A stretch of DNA of 64,000 nt. It comes from Nocardiopsis eucommiae. GTDB taxonomy: Bacteria; Actinomycetota; Actinomycetes; Streptosporangiales; Streptosporangiaceae. Each line of letters begins with the position of its first letter. Positions within the stretch are counted from its first letter, which is position 1. The DNA is taken from positions 5,890,001 to 5,954,000 of the forward strand of contig CP074402.1 in assembly GCA_018388625.1 (NCBI GenBank), given 5' to 3'. The translations under genes were made by a program, and so were the position numbers. This document shows positions 38,007 through 46,203 of this stretch, piece after piece. The notes beneath the pieces were generated by a model. It was given only the letters and a program-made list of their open reading frames with translations, was not told where the DNA came from and did not search any database.

Positions 38007-38939
38007 GTGAGTGACGTCCGCAATGTCATCATCATCGGTTCCGGACCGGCGGGGTACACCGCTGCCGTGTACGCCGCGCGCGCGGAACTGCGCCCGCTGG
38101 TGTTCGAGGGGTCCATCACGGCCGGTGGTGCGCTCATGAACACCACCGACGTGGAGAACTTCCCCGGTTTCCCGGACGGGATCATGGGCCCCGACCTCAT
38201 GGACAACCTGCGCAAGCAGGCCGAGCGCTTCGGCGCCGAGCTGGTCCCCGAGGACGTCACCGACGTGGACCTGACCAAGCCGGTCAAGGAGGTCACCGTC
38301 GGCGGTGACACCTACTTCGCGCACACCGTCATCCTGGCCACCGGCTCGGGCTACCGCGAGCTCGGCGTGCCCGGTGAGAAGGAACTGTCCGGCCGGGGCA
38401 CCTCCTGGTGCGCGACCTGTGACGGCTTCTTCTTCCGCGACCAGGACATCGCGGTGGCGGGCGGCGGCGACACCGCCATGGAGGAGGCCCTCTTCCTCAC
38501 CCGCTTCGCCAAGTCGGTGACGGTGATCCACCGCCGCGACGAGCTGCGCGCCAGCCGGATCATGGCGGAGCGCGCCCTCGCCAACGAGAAGATCAGCTTC
38601 CTCTGGGACACCGAGGTCGTCGAGGTCGTCGGTGAGGACCGCGTCAGCGGCCTCAAGCTCGTCAACAACAAGACCAACGAGGCCAGCACGCTGGACGTCA
38701 CCGGCCTGTTCGTCGCCATCGGCCACGACCCGCGCGTGGAGCTCTTCCAGAAGCAGGTCGAGCTGGACGAGGAGGGCTACGTGAAGGTGGACGCCCCGTC
38801 CACGCGGACCAACCTCGAAGGCGTCTTCGCCGCGGGCGACGTGGTCGACCACCAGTACCGTCAGGCGATCACCGCCGCGGGTACCGGCTGTTCCGCAGCG
38901 CTGGACGCCGAGCGCTTCCTCGCAGCCCTCGGCAACTAG
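38007..38939 (+). CDS. trxB: thioredoxin reductase
   Basis: 310 residues: FAD-binding [20 protein letters not shown], redox-active CATC in [17 protein letters not shown]-binding [19 protein letters not shown], and the end [23 protein letters not shown] start. It reduces TrxA with NADPH. First gene of trxB-trxA, behind a SigR-type promoter. Confidence 0.97.
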   Translation: MSDVRNVIIIGSGPAGYTAAVYAARAELRPLVFEGSITAGGALMNTTDVENFPGFPDGIMGPDLMDNLRKQAERFGAELVPEDVTDVDLTKPVKEVTVGGDTYFAHTVILATGSGYRELGVPGEKELSGRGTSWCATCDGFFFRDQDIAVAGGGDTAMEEALFLTRFAKSVTVIHRRDELRASRIMAERALANEKISFLWDTEVVEVVGEDRVSGLKLVNNKTNEASTLDVTGLFVAIGHDPRVELFQKQVELDEEGYVKVDAPSTRTNLEGVFAAGDVVDHQYRQAITAAGTGCSAALDAERFLAALGN

Positions 38940-38987
38940 ACTCCCCGCCCCCTCACCCGGTTTCGTCGAACCAAGGAGAACCAAGCA

Positions 38988-39311
38988 GTGTCCACCGTGA
39001 AGAACGCCACCGACGCCTCCTTCGAGGAGACCGTCCTCAAGAGCGCCAAGCCCGTCCTGGTGGATTTCTGGGCCGACTGGTGCGGTCCCTGCAAGCAGAT
39101 GGCCCCGGTCCTGGACAAGCTGGCCGCTGAGCACGGCGACAAGATCGAGGTCGTCAAGGTCAACACCGACCAGAACCCCGAGACGCCCCGCGCCTACAAC
39201 GTCATGTCGCTGCCGACCATGAACGTCTACAAGGACGGCGAGGTCGTGAAGCAGATCATCGGCGCGAAGCCGAAGCGACTCCTGGAGAAGGAGCTGGCGG
39301 AGTTCCTCTGA
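38988..39311 (+). CDS. trxA: thioredoxin
   Basis: 107 residues with the active site WADWCGPCKQM and cis-Pro segment YNVMSLPTMNVYK. GTG start at 38988 after AAGGAGAACC. It is the electron donor to cytosolic disulfides, reduced by TrxB; transcribed with trxB, 48 bases apart. Confidence 0.97.
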   Translation: MSTVKNATDASFEETVLKSAKPVLVDFWADWCGPCKQMAPVLDKLAAEHGDKIEVVKVNTDQNPETPRAYNVMSLPTMNVYKDGEVVKQIIGAKPKRLLEKELAEFL

Positions 39312-39337
39312 CCCGGAGCACCGCACACACGCACGAG

Positions 39338-39367
39338 AGGCCCTCAGGCGAAGCCTGAGGGCCTTTG
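39338..39367 (+). terminator. terminator of trxBA
   Basis: A perfect 12-bp stem AGGCCCTCAGGC with loop GAA, followed by TT. Confidence 0.85.
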
Positions 39368-39461
39368 GCGTCCAGTCGGACTCACCCCAGGGTTGCACTC
39401 CCTGGGCCACCCACGGGCGACCTGAGGGCGCGGTCAGTGGGCCAGCGACCTCCTGACCGGC

Positions 39462-39477
39462 TGTTTCACGTGAAACA
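39462..39477. other. parS site 1
   Basis: Exact TGTTTCACGTGAAACA, the ParB-binding centromere site, between trxA and parB. Confidence 0.95.
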
Positions 39478-39526
39478 GCCCCTCCGAACACCGCCGTCAC
39501 CCTGGCGGCGGACACGACGATGGCGG

Positions 39527-39542
39527 TGTTTCACGTGAAACA
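39527..39542. other. parS site 2
   Basis: Exact 16-bp parS, 26 bases after the parB stop codon. Confidence 0.95.
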
Positions 39543-39567
39543 CCGCCATCACTCGCGAGGGTGGAGG

Positions 39568-40522
39568 TCAGTTCTCGCGGTCCATCTGACCGATGATCCG
39601 CTCCAGGTCCTCCATCGTCGCGAACTCCACGACGATCTTGCCCTTCTTCCGGCCGATATCCACCTTCACCGTGGTGTCCAGCCGGTCACCCAGACGGGTG
39701 GCCCACTCCTCGATCTGCGGGGGTTGTCAATCCGCCCGGCGGAGGCCCTTCGGGGCTTGTCCTCGTCCGGGATCTCCCGGAGCGCGACGATCTCCTCCAG
39801 GGACCGGACCGACAGCCCCTCGTCGTTGACCCTCTTCGCGAGGCGTTCCTGCGCCTCCGGGTCGTCGATCGACAGCAGGGCACGCGCGTGACCGGCGCTC
39901 AGCACCCCGGCCGCCACCCGCGTCTGCACCCTCCCCGGGAGATTGAGCAGACGCAGCGTGTTGGCGATGTGCGAACGCGACTTCCCGACCTGCTGGGCCA
40001 GCTCCCCTGGGTGGTGCCGAAGTCGTCCAGCATCTGCTGGTACGCGGCCGCCTCCTCCAGCGGGTTGAGCTGCTGCCGGTGCAGGTTCTCCAGGAGCGCC
40101 TCCCGGAGCAGTTCGTCGTCGTCCGTCCGACGCACGATCGCGGGGATGCGGTCCAACTCCGCGAGCTTGCTCGCCCGGAACCGCCGCTCCCCCATGATCA
40201 GCTCGTAGCGGGGCTGTTCCCCGCCTTCGAGCTTGCGGACCACGACGGGCTGGAGCAGACCGACCTCGATGATCGAGTCCCGCAACTCGTCCAGAGCCTC
40301 GTCGTCGAAGTAGGTCCTGGGCTGACGGGGGTTGGGGGTGATCGAGCCGAGCTCGACCTCCTCCAGGTAGGTCCCGTCCGGCATCTCCGTCGGCCCCTGG
40401 GCCGCAGGGGGTTCGGGGACGGACACCACCGTGTCGCGGACGTCCACCGGCGCGGGGGCCGCCGGCCCCTGCGGGATGAGCGCCCCCAGCCCCTTGCCCA
40501 GTCCGCGCCGCTGCTGGCTCAC
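39568..40522 (-). CDS. parB: chromosome partitioning protein ParB
   Basis: Binds parS and spreads as a CTP-dependent clamp to organise the origin. About 318 residues: N-terminal ParA-activating start ([19 protein letters not shown]), CTPase/spreading domain with [17 protein letters not shown] and [17 protein letters not shown] with [21 protein letters not shown] and a C-terminal dimer domain ([22 protein letters not shown]). GTG at 40522 follows GGAGGGAGTTG. Bases are missing in the C run at 40013-40016 and the G run at 39719-39723. Confidence 0.96.
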
Positions 40523-40588
40523 CGGCAACTCCCTCCACACTCCTTGTGAGTTTCCGCCCGCCCGGTCGGCCGCGCCGACCGGGCGAAG

Positions 40589-40604
40589 TGTTTCACGTGA
40601 AACA
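40589..40604. other. parS site 3, providing the parA stop codon
   Basis: Exact 16-bp parS; the TGA inside it (minus strand) is the parA stop codon. Confidence 0.95.
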
Positions 40605-41651
40605 ACCACCGTCAGCCGGGGTTGAGCCCTCGGCCCGGAAGGCGATCTCTCGCGCCGCCTCCAGGTAGGCCACGGCTCCGGTCGATCCCGGGTCGTAGGT
40701 CATGACGGACTGCCCGTAGCTGGGCGCCTCGGAGACACGGACGCTCCTCGGTACCAGCGACTTCAGGACGAGCTCTCCGAAGTGCGAGCGCACCTCGTCG
40801 GCCACCTGCTGGGCGAGCCGGGTCCGACCGTCGTACATCGTCAGCAGGATCGTGCTGACCGACAGTCCCGTGTTCAGGTGCGACTTGACCAGTTCCACGT
40901 TGCGCAGAAGCTGGCCGAGCCCCTCCAGCGCGTAGTACTCGCACTGGATCGGGATCATGACCTCGTCGCACGCCACCATCGCGTTGACCGTCAGCAGGCC
41001 GAGCGAGGGCGGGCAGTCGATGAGGATGTAGTCGAGGTCCGAGGTGTCGTAGGCCGCGAAGGCCCGCTTGAGTCGGGCCTCCCGCGCCACGAGGGAGACC
41101 AGTTCGATCTCCGCGCCCGCGAGGTCGATGGTGGCCGGAGCGCACCACAGGTTGGGGATGTCCGGAACCGGCTGGGCCAGCTTGCGGATCTCCTCGTCCT
41201 CGACGAGACAGTGGTAGATGGACCGGGTCTGGGTGTCGCGCTCCATGCCGAGAGCGGTGGAGGCGTTCCCCTGCGGGTCGAGGTCGACCACGAGGACGCG
41301 CTGTCCGTTCATGGCGAGGGCGGCGGCGATGTTCACCGTCGTGGTGGTCTTGCCGACCCCGCCCTTCTGGTTGGCGACGCTGATGATCCGGCAGGCCTTG
41401 GGACGAGGCCAGGGGTCCTCGTGCGCACGGCCCGTCATCGCGGCTCGGGCCGCTCGGGCGAGAGGAGTGTCGGGGACGCTGTCGGGGGCCGCCTCGCCAC
41501 TCCATGTTTCACGTGAAACAGGGGGCTGGCCCGCCGTGGAGTCGATCGGTGTTTCACGTGAAACATCGAGCAGGTCTCCATAGGCGCCCGCCGGTGTTTC
41601 ACGTGAAACACCGGCGTCGTCGGCTGGGTTCTGGGGCACGAATGAGTTCAC
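40593..41651 (-). CDS. parA: chromosome partitioning ATPase ParA
   Basis: 352 residues. The deviant Walker A motif is KGGVGKTTTTVNIAAALA, and YILIDCPPSLGLLTVNAM is the Walker B region. It starts with a 90-residue extension in which three parS sites are translated as VSRET (VSRETPAGAYG, DVSRETPIDS, PVSRETW). The GTG at 41651 overlaps the rsmG stop codon (GTGA); a GTG at 41639 with GAGG upstream is an alternative. It works with ParB and parS to move origins apart. Confidence 0.95.
   Translation of the reverse strand: MNSFVPQNPADDAGVSRETPAGAYGDLLDVSRETPIDSTAGQPPVSRETWSGEAAPDSVPDTPLARAARAAMTGRAHEDPWPRPKACRIISVANQKGGVGKTTTTVNIAAALAMNGQRVLVVDLDPQGNASTALGMERDTQTRSIYHCLVEDEEIRKLAQPVPDIPNLWCAPATIDLAGAEIELVSLVAREARLKRAFAAYDTSDLDYILIDCPPSLGLLTVNAMVACDEVMIPIQCEYYALEGLGQLLRNVELVKSHLNTGLSVSTILLTMYDGRTRLAQQVADEVRSHFGELVLKSLVPRSVRVSEAPSYGQSVMTYDPGSTGAVAYLEAAREIAFRAEGSTPADGGCFT
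41505..41520. other. parS site 4 (inside parA)
   Basis: Exact 16-bp parS, translated within the ParA extension. Confidence 0.95.
41550..41565. other. parS site 5 (inside parA)
   Basis: Exact 16-bp parS, 45 bases from site 4, translated as VSRET. Confidence 0.95.
41595..41610. other. parS site 6 (inside parA)
   Basis: Exact 16-bp parS, again 45 bases from its neighbour, translated as VSRET. Confidence 0.95.
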
Positions 41652-42377
41652 CTCTTCCGTCCGCGCTTCTTCTTGCCGTTCCGCGCCTTCTTCTGGGAGC
41701 CTCCCGACGCGGGCGGGCCACCGTCGGATGTCACCGTGACGCGAACGACCGTGGTAGCGGGATCGACTTTACCCCGCCCCACCCTGATCACATCGCTCAC
41801 GCCAGGGCGCAGTTTCGAAACGTCTTCCCGGGCCTCCGCGAGTTCGGCCTCCGCCTGCTCCCCTTGAGGGCCAACAGGCTGCCGTCCTTGCGCAGCAGGG
41901 GAGCGACCAACCGGCCAGCCGGGCCAGCGGAGCCACCGCACGGGCCGTCACGAAGTCGGTGTACAGCTCGCCGTGCGCCTCCTCGGCGCGCCCCCGGCGC
42001 ACCTCCACGTTGGTCAGCCCCAGAGTCCGGACCGCCTCGTCGAGGAAGACCGTCCTCCGCAGCAGGGGCTCCAGGAGGATCATCCTGATGTCGGGGCGCA
42101 GCAGACCCAGCACCAGCCCCGGCAGGCCCGCACCGGAACCGATGTCCACCACCTCGGCGCCCTCGGGGATCAGCTCCTCAACGACGGCGCAGTTGATGAG
42201 GTGCCGCTCCCAGAGGCGGGGCACCTCGCGCGGGCCGATCAGCCCGCGACGCACCCCGTCGTCGGCGAGCAGTTCGGCGTAGCGGGTCGCCACGGGCAGG
42301 GTGTCGCCAAAGACCGCGACCGCCTCCGGGGGCGGGGCGGGGAGCGTGGCGCCGGGCTCCTCAGTGCCCGAGGTCAT
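41648..42377 (-). CDS. rsmG: 16S rRNA (guanine-N7)-methyltransferase RsmG
   Basis: Methylates G527 of 16S rRNA; loss gives low-level streptomycin resistance in other bacteria. About 243 residues: [40 protein letters not shown] motif [20 protein letters not shown], and [16 protein letters not shown]. Bases are missing in the G run at 41898-41901 and the C run at 41860-41863; with them the text continues [20 protein letters not shown]. The C-terminus is a basic Lys/Arg-rich tail ([14 protein letters not shown]). Confidence 0.93.
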
Positions 42378-42644
42378 CGGTCACCACCTGTCGGAACTCG
42401 TCCATCGTCACTTCCATGAACCGTTGGGTCGTCATGTCGACCTGTCCACAAGGGGACAGGGACCGAACGACGCGGGAAGCGCGCGTCGGATCGCGGCCGA
42501 CCGCGCGCATGGGGGTTCGTCCCTCCCCCACACGGATCGTGTGGTTCGCGACTCCACTCGCGGAGCCACCCCGGGGGTACCGAGGGTGGGACGACTCGTG
42601 GTGGGAAGGTCCCCGCAGACGATCCTACGCGGGGGCCGCACCGG

Positions 42645-42660
42645 TGTTTCACGTGAAACA
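42645..42660. other. parS site 7
   Basis: Exact 16-bp parS between jag and rsmG. Confidence 0.95.
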
Positions 42661-42750
42661 CCCCTTGCGTCCGACTCGGTCCCGGGACCTCCGTCCGGGT
42701 GGGTCCCGCGCCGGTGACCCACCGCCCCTCCGGGCATGACGAAGGGGCGG

Positions 42751-42766
42751 TGTTTCACGTGAAACA
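42751..42766. other. parS site 8
   Basis: Exact 16-bp parS, 27 bases behind the jag stop codon, inside a larger hairpin (GGGGCGG...CCGCCCC). Confidence 0.95.
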
Positions 42767-42792
42767 CCGCCCCTCGACCGCCCGTCCGTCGC

Positions 42793-43317
42793 CTAGTCGG
42801 CGGGGTGGACCACCACGTAGCGGTTGGGCTCCTCGCCCTCGGACTCGCTGCGCAGTCCGGCCGCGGCGACCGCGTCGTGCACCACCTTGCGCTCGAACGG
42901 CGTCATCGGCTCCAGCGGGTGGACCTCGCCGGTCTCCTTGACCTTCGTGGCCGCCTCGGCGCCGATCTGGAAGAGCACCTTCCGGCGGCCGTCGCGGTAG
43001 CCGCCGATGTCCAGCATCAGTCGGCTGCGCTCACCCGTGGCCCGGTGGACGGCCAGACGGGTCAGCTCCTGGAGCGCCTCCAGGACCTCGCCGTCCTGAC
43101 CGATCAGCTCGTCCAGGGTCGCCCCGACGACGGAGACCATCGCGCGGTCGCCCTCGACGTCCATGTCGATGTCGCCGTCGAAGTCCGCGATGTCGAGCAG
43201 ACCCTCGATGTAGTCCGCGGCGATGTCGCCCTCGTTCTCCAGGGCCTCGACGTCGACTCCCGCCTCAGGTGCGTCAGCCACCGCCACACCACCGCTCTCT
43301 TCCTCGCTACGTCCCAC
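42793..43317 (-). CDS. jag: Jag/KhpB-type R3H domain RNA-binding protein
   Basis: 174 residues from the GTG at 43317 (GAGGAG upstream; longer starts lack support). It has an acidic N-terminal part, a KH-like domain (SVVGATLDELIGQDGEVLEA, LQELTRLAVHRATGERSRL) and an R3H domain (MTPFERKVVHDAVAAAGLRS, NRYVVVHPAD). It lies between yidC and rsmG as usual. The role is RNA binding linked to cell-wall growth in other bacteria. Confidence 0.9.
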   Translation of the reverse strand: MGRSEEESGGVAVADAPEAGVDVEALENEGDIAADYIEGLLDIADFDGDIDMDVEGDRAMVSVVGATLDELIGQDGEVLEALQELTRLAVHRATGERSRLMLDIGGYRDGRRKVLFQIGAEAATKVKETGEVHPLEPMTPFERKVVHDAVAAAGLRSESEGEEPNRYVVVHPAD

Positions 43318-43424
43318 AGCGATCCCGTCTCCTCTATCCGTCAGTCCCTGGCCGCCGTACGCCTCAGGGGCATTCTCGCCTGCGCACTCGAAAGCCGTGA
43401 ACGCCGACACGAAACAGGGAGGCC

Positions 43425-44363
43425 CTACTTGGCGCCGCCGCCGCGCTTGGAACGCGTCTGCTTCTTCGGCTGTTTGCGTTCGATCTTAGGCTGTTCCACC
43501 GGCTCCGGAGCGGTTTCCGGAGCCTTCTTGCGGCCGAGCATGCCCTTGGCCGAACCCTTGGAGGAGGAGCCCTTCGAGGACTCGGTGTCCGTGCCGGGCG
43601 CGGGCTGGTTCCGGTACAGGAAGTGCTGCTGCACCATCGTCCACACGTTGGAGGTGACCCAGTAGACCAGCACACCGATCGGCATCATGAGGCCGAAGAG
43701 CCCGAAGGCCGGCGCCATGTACATCATGATCTTCTGGGTCTGCATCATCGGGTTGTCAGGCTGCTGCGCGATGCTGCGCTTGATGCTCTGACGCATGGTG
43801 AGGAACGTCGTGACGCCCATGACCACACACGCGATGGCGATGACGACCTTGGCCATGATGGGGTCGGTCGCGCCCAGCGCCCGCAGCTCGTCCGCCGGGG
43901 TGTTGAACTGGGCGGCGATCGGGGCGTGGAAGATCAGCGCCTCACGGGCGCTGTCCGCGAGCTCCTGGGTGAAGCCGAACTGCACCTTGCCCTCGGCCAC
44001 GCTGCGCAGCACGCTGAACAGGGCGAAGAAGACCGGCATCTGGAGCAGCAGCGGGAGGCAGCCCATGATGGGGTTGGTGCCGCTCTCCTGGTAGAGCTTC
44101 ATCGACTCCCGCTGGAGCCGCTCCTTGTCGTGCTTGTAGCGCTCCCGAAGCTTCATGATCTTCGGCTGCACTTCCTGCATCTTGCGCTGCGTGTTCATCT
44201 GCTTGACGAACAGCGGCACCATCAGCAGACGCATCAGGCAGGTCAGCAGCACGATGGACAGGCCCCACGCCCACCCGCTGTCGGGGTTCAGGCCAACGAT
44301 GGTCAGACCCGAGTGGATCCAGACCAACACGTGGCCGATGATGTTGTAAAGCCAGTCCAGCAC
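43425..44363 (-). CDS. yidC: membrane protein insertase YidC
   Basis: 312 residues with five membrane helices: N-terminal WLYNIIGHVLVWIHSGLTIVG, the cytosolic coiled segment KIMKLRERYKHDKERLQRES, GCLPLLLQMPVFFALF, and PIGVLVYWVTSNVWTMVQQ. It has no large periplasmic domain, as expected for Gram-positive YidC, and a basic tail. It inserts membrane proteins alone or with Sec. Intact. Confidence 0.96.
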   Translation of the reverse strand: MLDWLYNIIGHVLVWIHSGLTIVGLNPDSGWAWGLSIVLLTCLMRLLMVPLFVKQMNTQRKMQEVQPKIMKLRERYKHDKERLQRESMKLYQESGTNPIMGCLPLLLQMPVFFALFSVLRSVAEGKVQFGFTQELADSAREALIFHAPIAAQFNTPADELRALGATDPIMAKVVIAIACVVMGVTTFLTMRQSIKRSIAQQPDNPMMQTQKIMMYMAPAFGLFGLMMPIGVLVYWVTSNVWTMVQQHFLYRNQPAPGTDTESSKGSSSKGSAKGMLGRKKAPETAPEPVEQPKIERKQPKKQTRSKRGGGAK

Positions 44364-44391
44364 CGGCCAACTCCTCGGTGATTCGGTTCAG

Positions 44392-44704
44392 CTACTGGTC
44401 CCCGGAAGCGGTGCCGGTGTGCCCGGTTCCGCCCGTAGACTCCTCGGACTCCTCGTTCCGGCGCCCCTTGGGCGGCGGAACCGGATCAAGACCCCCGGGT
44501 TGAACGGGTGGCAGCGGGCGATGCGCCTGACCGTCAGCCACAACCCGCGAAGCCCCCGTGGACGCGCAGCGCCTCGACGCCGTACGCGCTGCACGAGGGG
44601 TAGAAACGACAGACCGGGGGGAAGAGCGGGCTGATGAAGCGCTGGTACCCCCGGATGGGCAGGATCAGCAGCCGTGCGAACGACGTCGGTCTGTGCTCGG
44701 TCAT
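44392..44704 (-). CDS. yidD: membrane protein insertion efficiency factor YidD
   Basis: About 104 residues: [19 protein letters not shown], then [20 protein letters not shown] and [20 protein letters not shown], the YidD signature. Needs one base in the C run at 44545-44547 and one in the C run at 44492-44496; the second restores the usual [13 protein letters not shown] end. The start ATG overlaps the rnpA stop (ATGA). Confidence 0.88.
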
Positions 44705-45191
44705 TGCTGCGCCCACCGTTCTGCGCCCTCCTGGGGGCGACGGTCACCGTCTGCTTCACTCTTCGCCGACCCGACCGGTTCGGGGCGTGGGCCCCGCGGC
44801 CGCGCCGACGCTTGTCGGCCCCACGGGGACGCTGCGCCGCGGCGATCGCGCTGTCGAGTTGTACCGCCAGGTCCGCCTGCCGCAGGTTCGCGGCCGAGGG
44901 CCTGGCCCGCACTACCAGCAGGCTACCGTTTGGCAGAACAGCCAACCGTGAGCGCATCAGGTGCCGGAGGCGTCGCTGCACGCGTTTGCGGACGACGGCT
45001 CCCCCGACGGCCTTGCTCACGACGAAACCGACGCGCGGCGGTGCCGGTGCGTCGGTGTGGTCACTGTCGCCGGACGGTTTCCGGGGAGCGAGGTAGATGA
45101 CGCCCAAAGCGTCACGCGAGGAGCGCCGACCGGAACGCATGACCGTTCCGAACTCGGCGCTGTGGCGCATCCGGTTCTCCGGCGACAACAT
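44701..45191 (-). CDS. rnpA: ribonuclease P protein component
   Basis: Protein subunit of the tRNA 5'-end processing enzyme. It begins [20 protein letters not shown] after GGAGGAACCCCG and contains [20 protein letters not shown] and [11 protein letters not shown]. About 163 residues, with a longer tail than the E. coli protein. Adding one base in the G run at 44733-44737 ends the protein AERWAQQ with a TGA that overlaps the yidD ATG; the uncorrected frame runs through yidD in the wrong frame. Confidence 0.92.
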
Positions 45192-45256
45192 CGGGGTTCC
45201 TCCGGGAGAGGGGTGCGGCACGGCCCCCGGCTACCGGTTCCGTGCCCCACGACAAA

Positions 45257-45289
45257 GGGACCGACCGGCGAGAAGGCCGGACCGGTCCC
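45257..45289 (-). terminator. hairpin between rpmH and rnpA
   Basis: GGGACCGGTCCGGC pairs with GCCGGTCGGTCCC on the minus strand, followed by TTTG; it may lower read-through from rpmH into rnpA. Confidence 0.5.
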
Positions 45290-45315
45290 AGTGAAGACTT
45301 GAGGCTTGACGTGGC

Positions 45316-45459
45316 CTAGTGGCTCACGGTCAGCGCGGCGCGTCCCTTACGACGTCGCGAGGCGATGATGGCGCGACCGGCGCGCGTACGCATGCGCAGC
45401 CGGAAGCCGTGGACCTTCGCGCGACGCCGGTTGTTCGGCTGAAACGTACGCTTGCTCAC
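45316..45459 (-). CDS. rpmH: 50S ribosomal protein L34
   Basis: 47 residues: [20 protein letters not shown], then [20 protein letters not shown] and AALTVSH. The GTG at 45459 follows TGGAG. It marks the usual rpmH-dnaA junction on the left of the origin. Confidence 0.97.
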   Translation of the reverse strand: MSKRTFQPNNRRRAKVHGFRLRMRTRAGRAIIASRRRKGRAALTVSH

Positions 45460-45711
45460 TACTGGCTCCAGGGGCGTGTCAGGAAAGTACTACGACAGAC
45501 CCCCAGGATATGCGGGGCCTTACAGTGCGTGCGACGAGGCCGCGACTTCGTGGCTGGCACGAGCGCAGGCAGAATCGTCGGCATAAGCATAAAGAACATA
45601 CGACCTGGTCGGGTCGTGGTCAAATCGGCCCCGCTGACCGTCCCGCGAGGGGAGGCCGGGGCCCGGCTCGACCGGTGGCGGACGCCACCGGCCACAGTCT
45701 ACCCGCCTCCC

Positions 45712-46003
45712 TGTGGACAACCGGTTGTCCACAGCGTGTGAGACTTCCCCAAGGGGTGGGGGCTGTGGATAACCTCAACCTGTGGATAACTCGCCCCCGA
45801 GACTGCCCACAGCCATCCCAAACCTGTGGACAATCGCTGCACACACCCCCTGAACTGGGGATTGTGGATAACCTCCCGATACACACAGGGGTCTGCCATC
45901 CTGTGGATAAACCTGTGGACAAGGTGTGGACAACCTCCGGAAGCTGTGGATACCCGAAGGTAGTCACACTCCTGGACTCCAGACTTCGCGTCCGTTGTCC
46001 ACA
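45712..46003. other. DnaA-box cluster upstream of dnaA (origin, left part)
   Basis: Ten perfect boxes: TGTGGACAA or its inverse at 45712, 45725, 45825, 45914, 45925 and 45995, and TGTGGATAA at 45764, 45781, 45863 and 45902, plus a near match at 45945. The cluster lies between rpmH and dnaA. It may contribute to initiation or autoregulate dnaA. Confidence 0.85.
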
Positions 46004-46203
46004 GGCCGCGCACGACCCGAACGACCGCCCGCGAACCGGAACCCCGGCCCGGCACCTCCCTCAGGGGAGGACAATGGGACGTGTGGGTCCCGTGGGGTCC
46101 CCGCCCCCAGAGACACGCCGGACCGAACGCCCCCGTCCCCTCACCGCCTCCCACCGCACCGAACAGATCCGCACCGAAGGGACAGCAACCATGGCAGGTC
46201 ACC

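Larger units (their letters stand above)
42378..42792. other. intergenic region between jag and rsmG
   Basis: About 415 bases with no gene; it holds parS sites 7 and 8, a partial DnaA-like word (CTGTCCACA near 42443) and an ATGTCGAC word of the dispersed repeat family. Confidence 0.5.

Noticed and set aside
44388-45221. A single rnpA frame running through yidD
   Set aside because: Adding one base at 44733-44737 gives a normal rnpA stop overlapping the yidD start; the run-on part is yidD in the wrong frame.
45712-46003. CRISPR or satellite repeats upstream of dnaA
   Set aside because: The repeated words are DnaA boxes in both orientations with irregular spacing.
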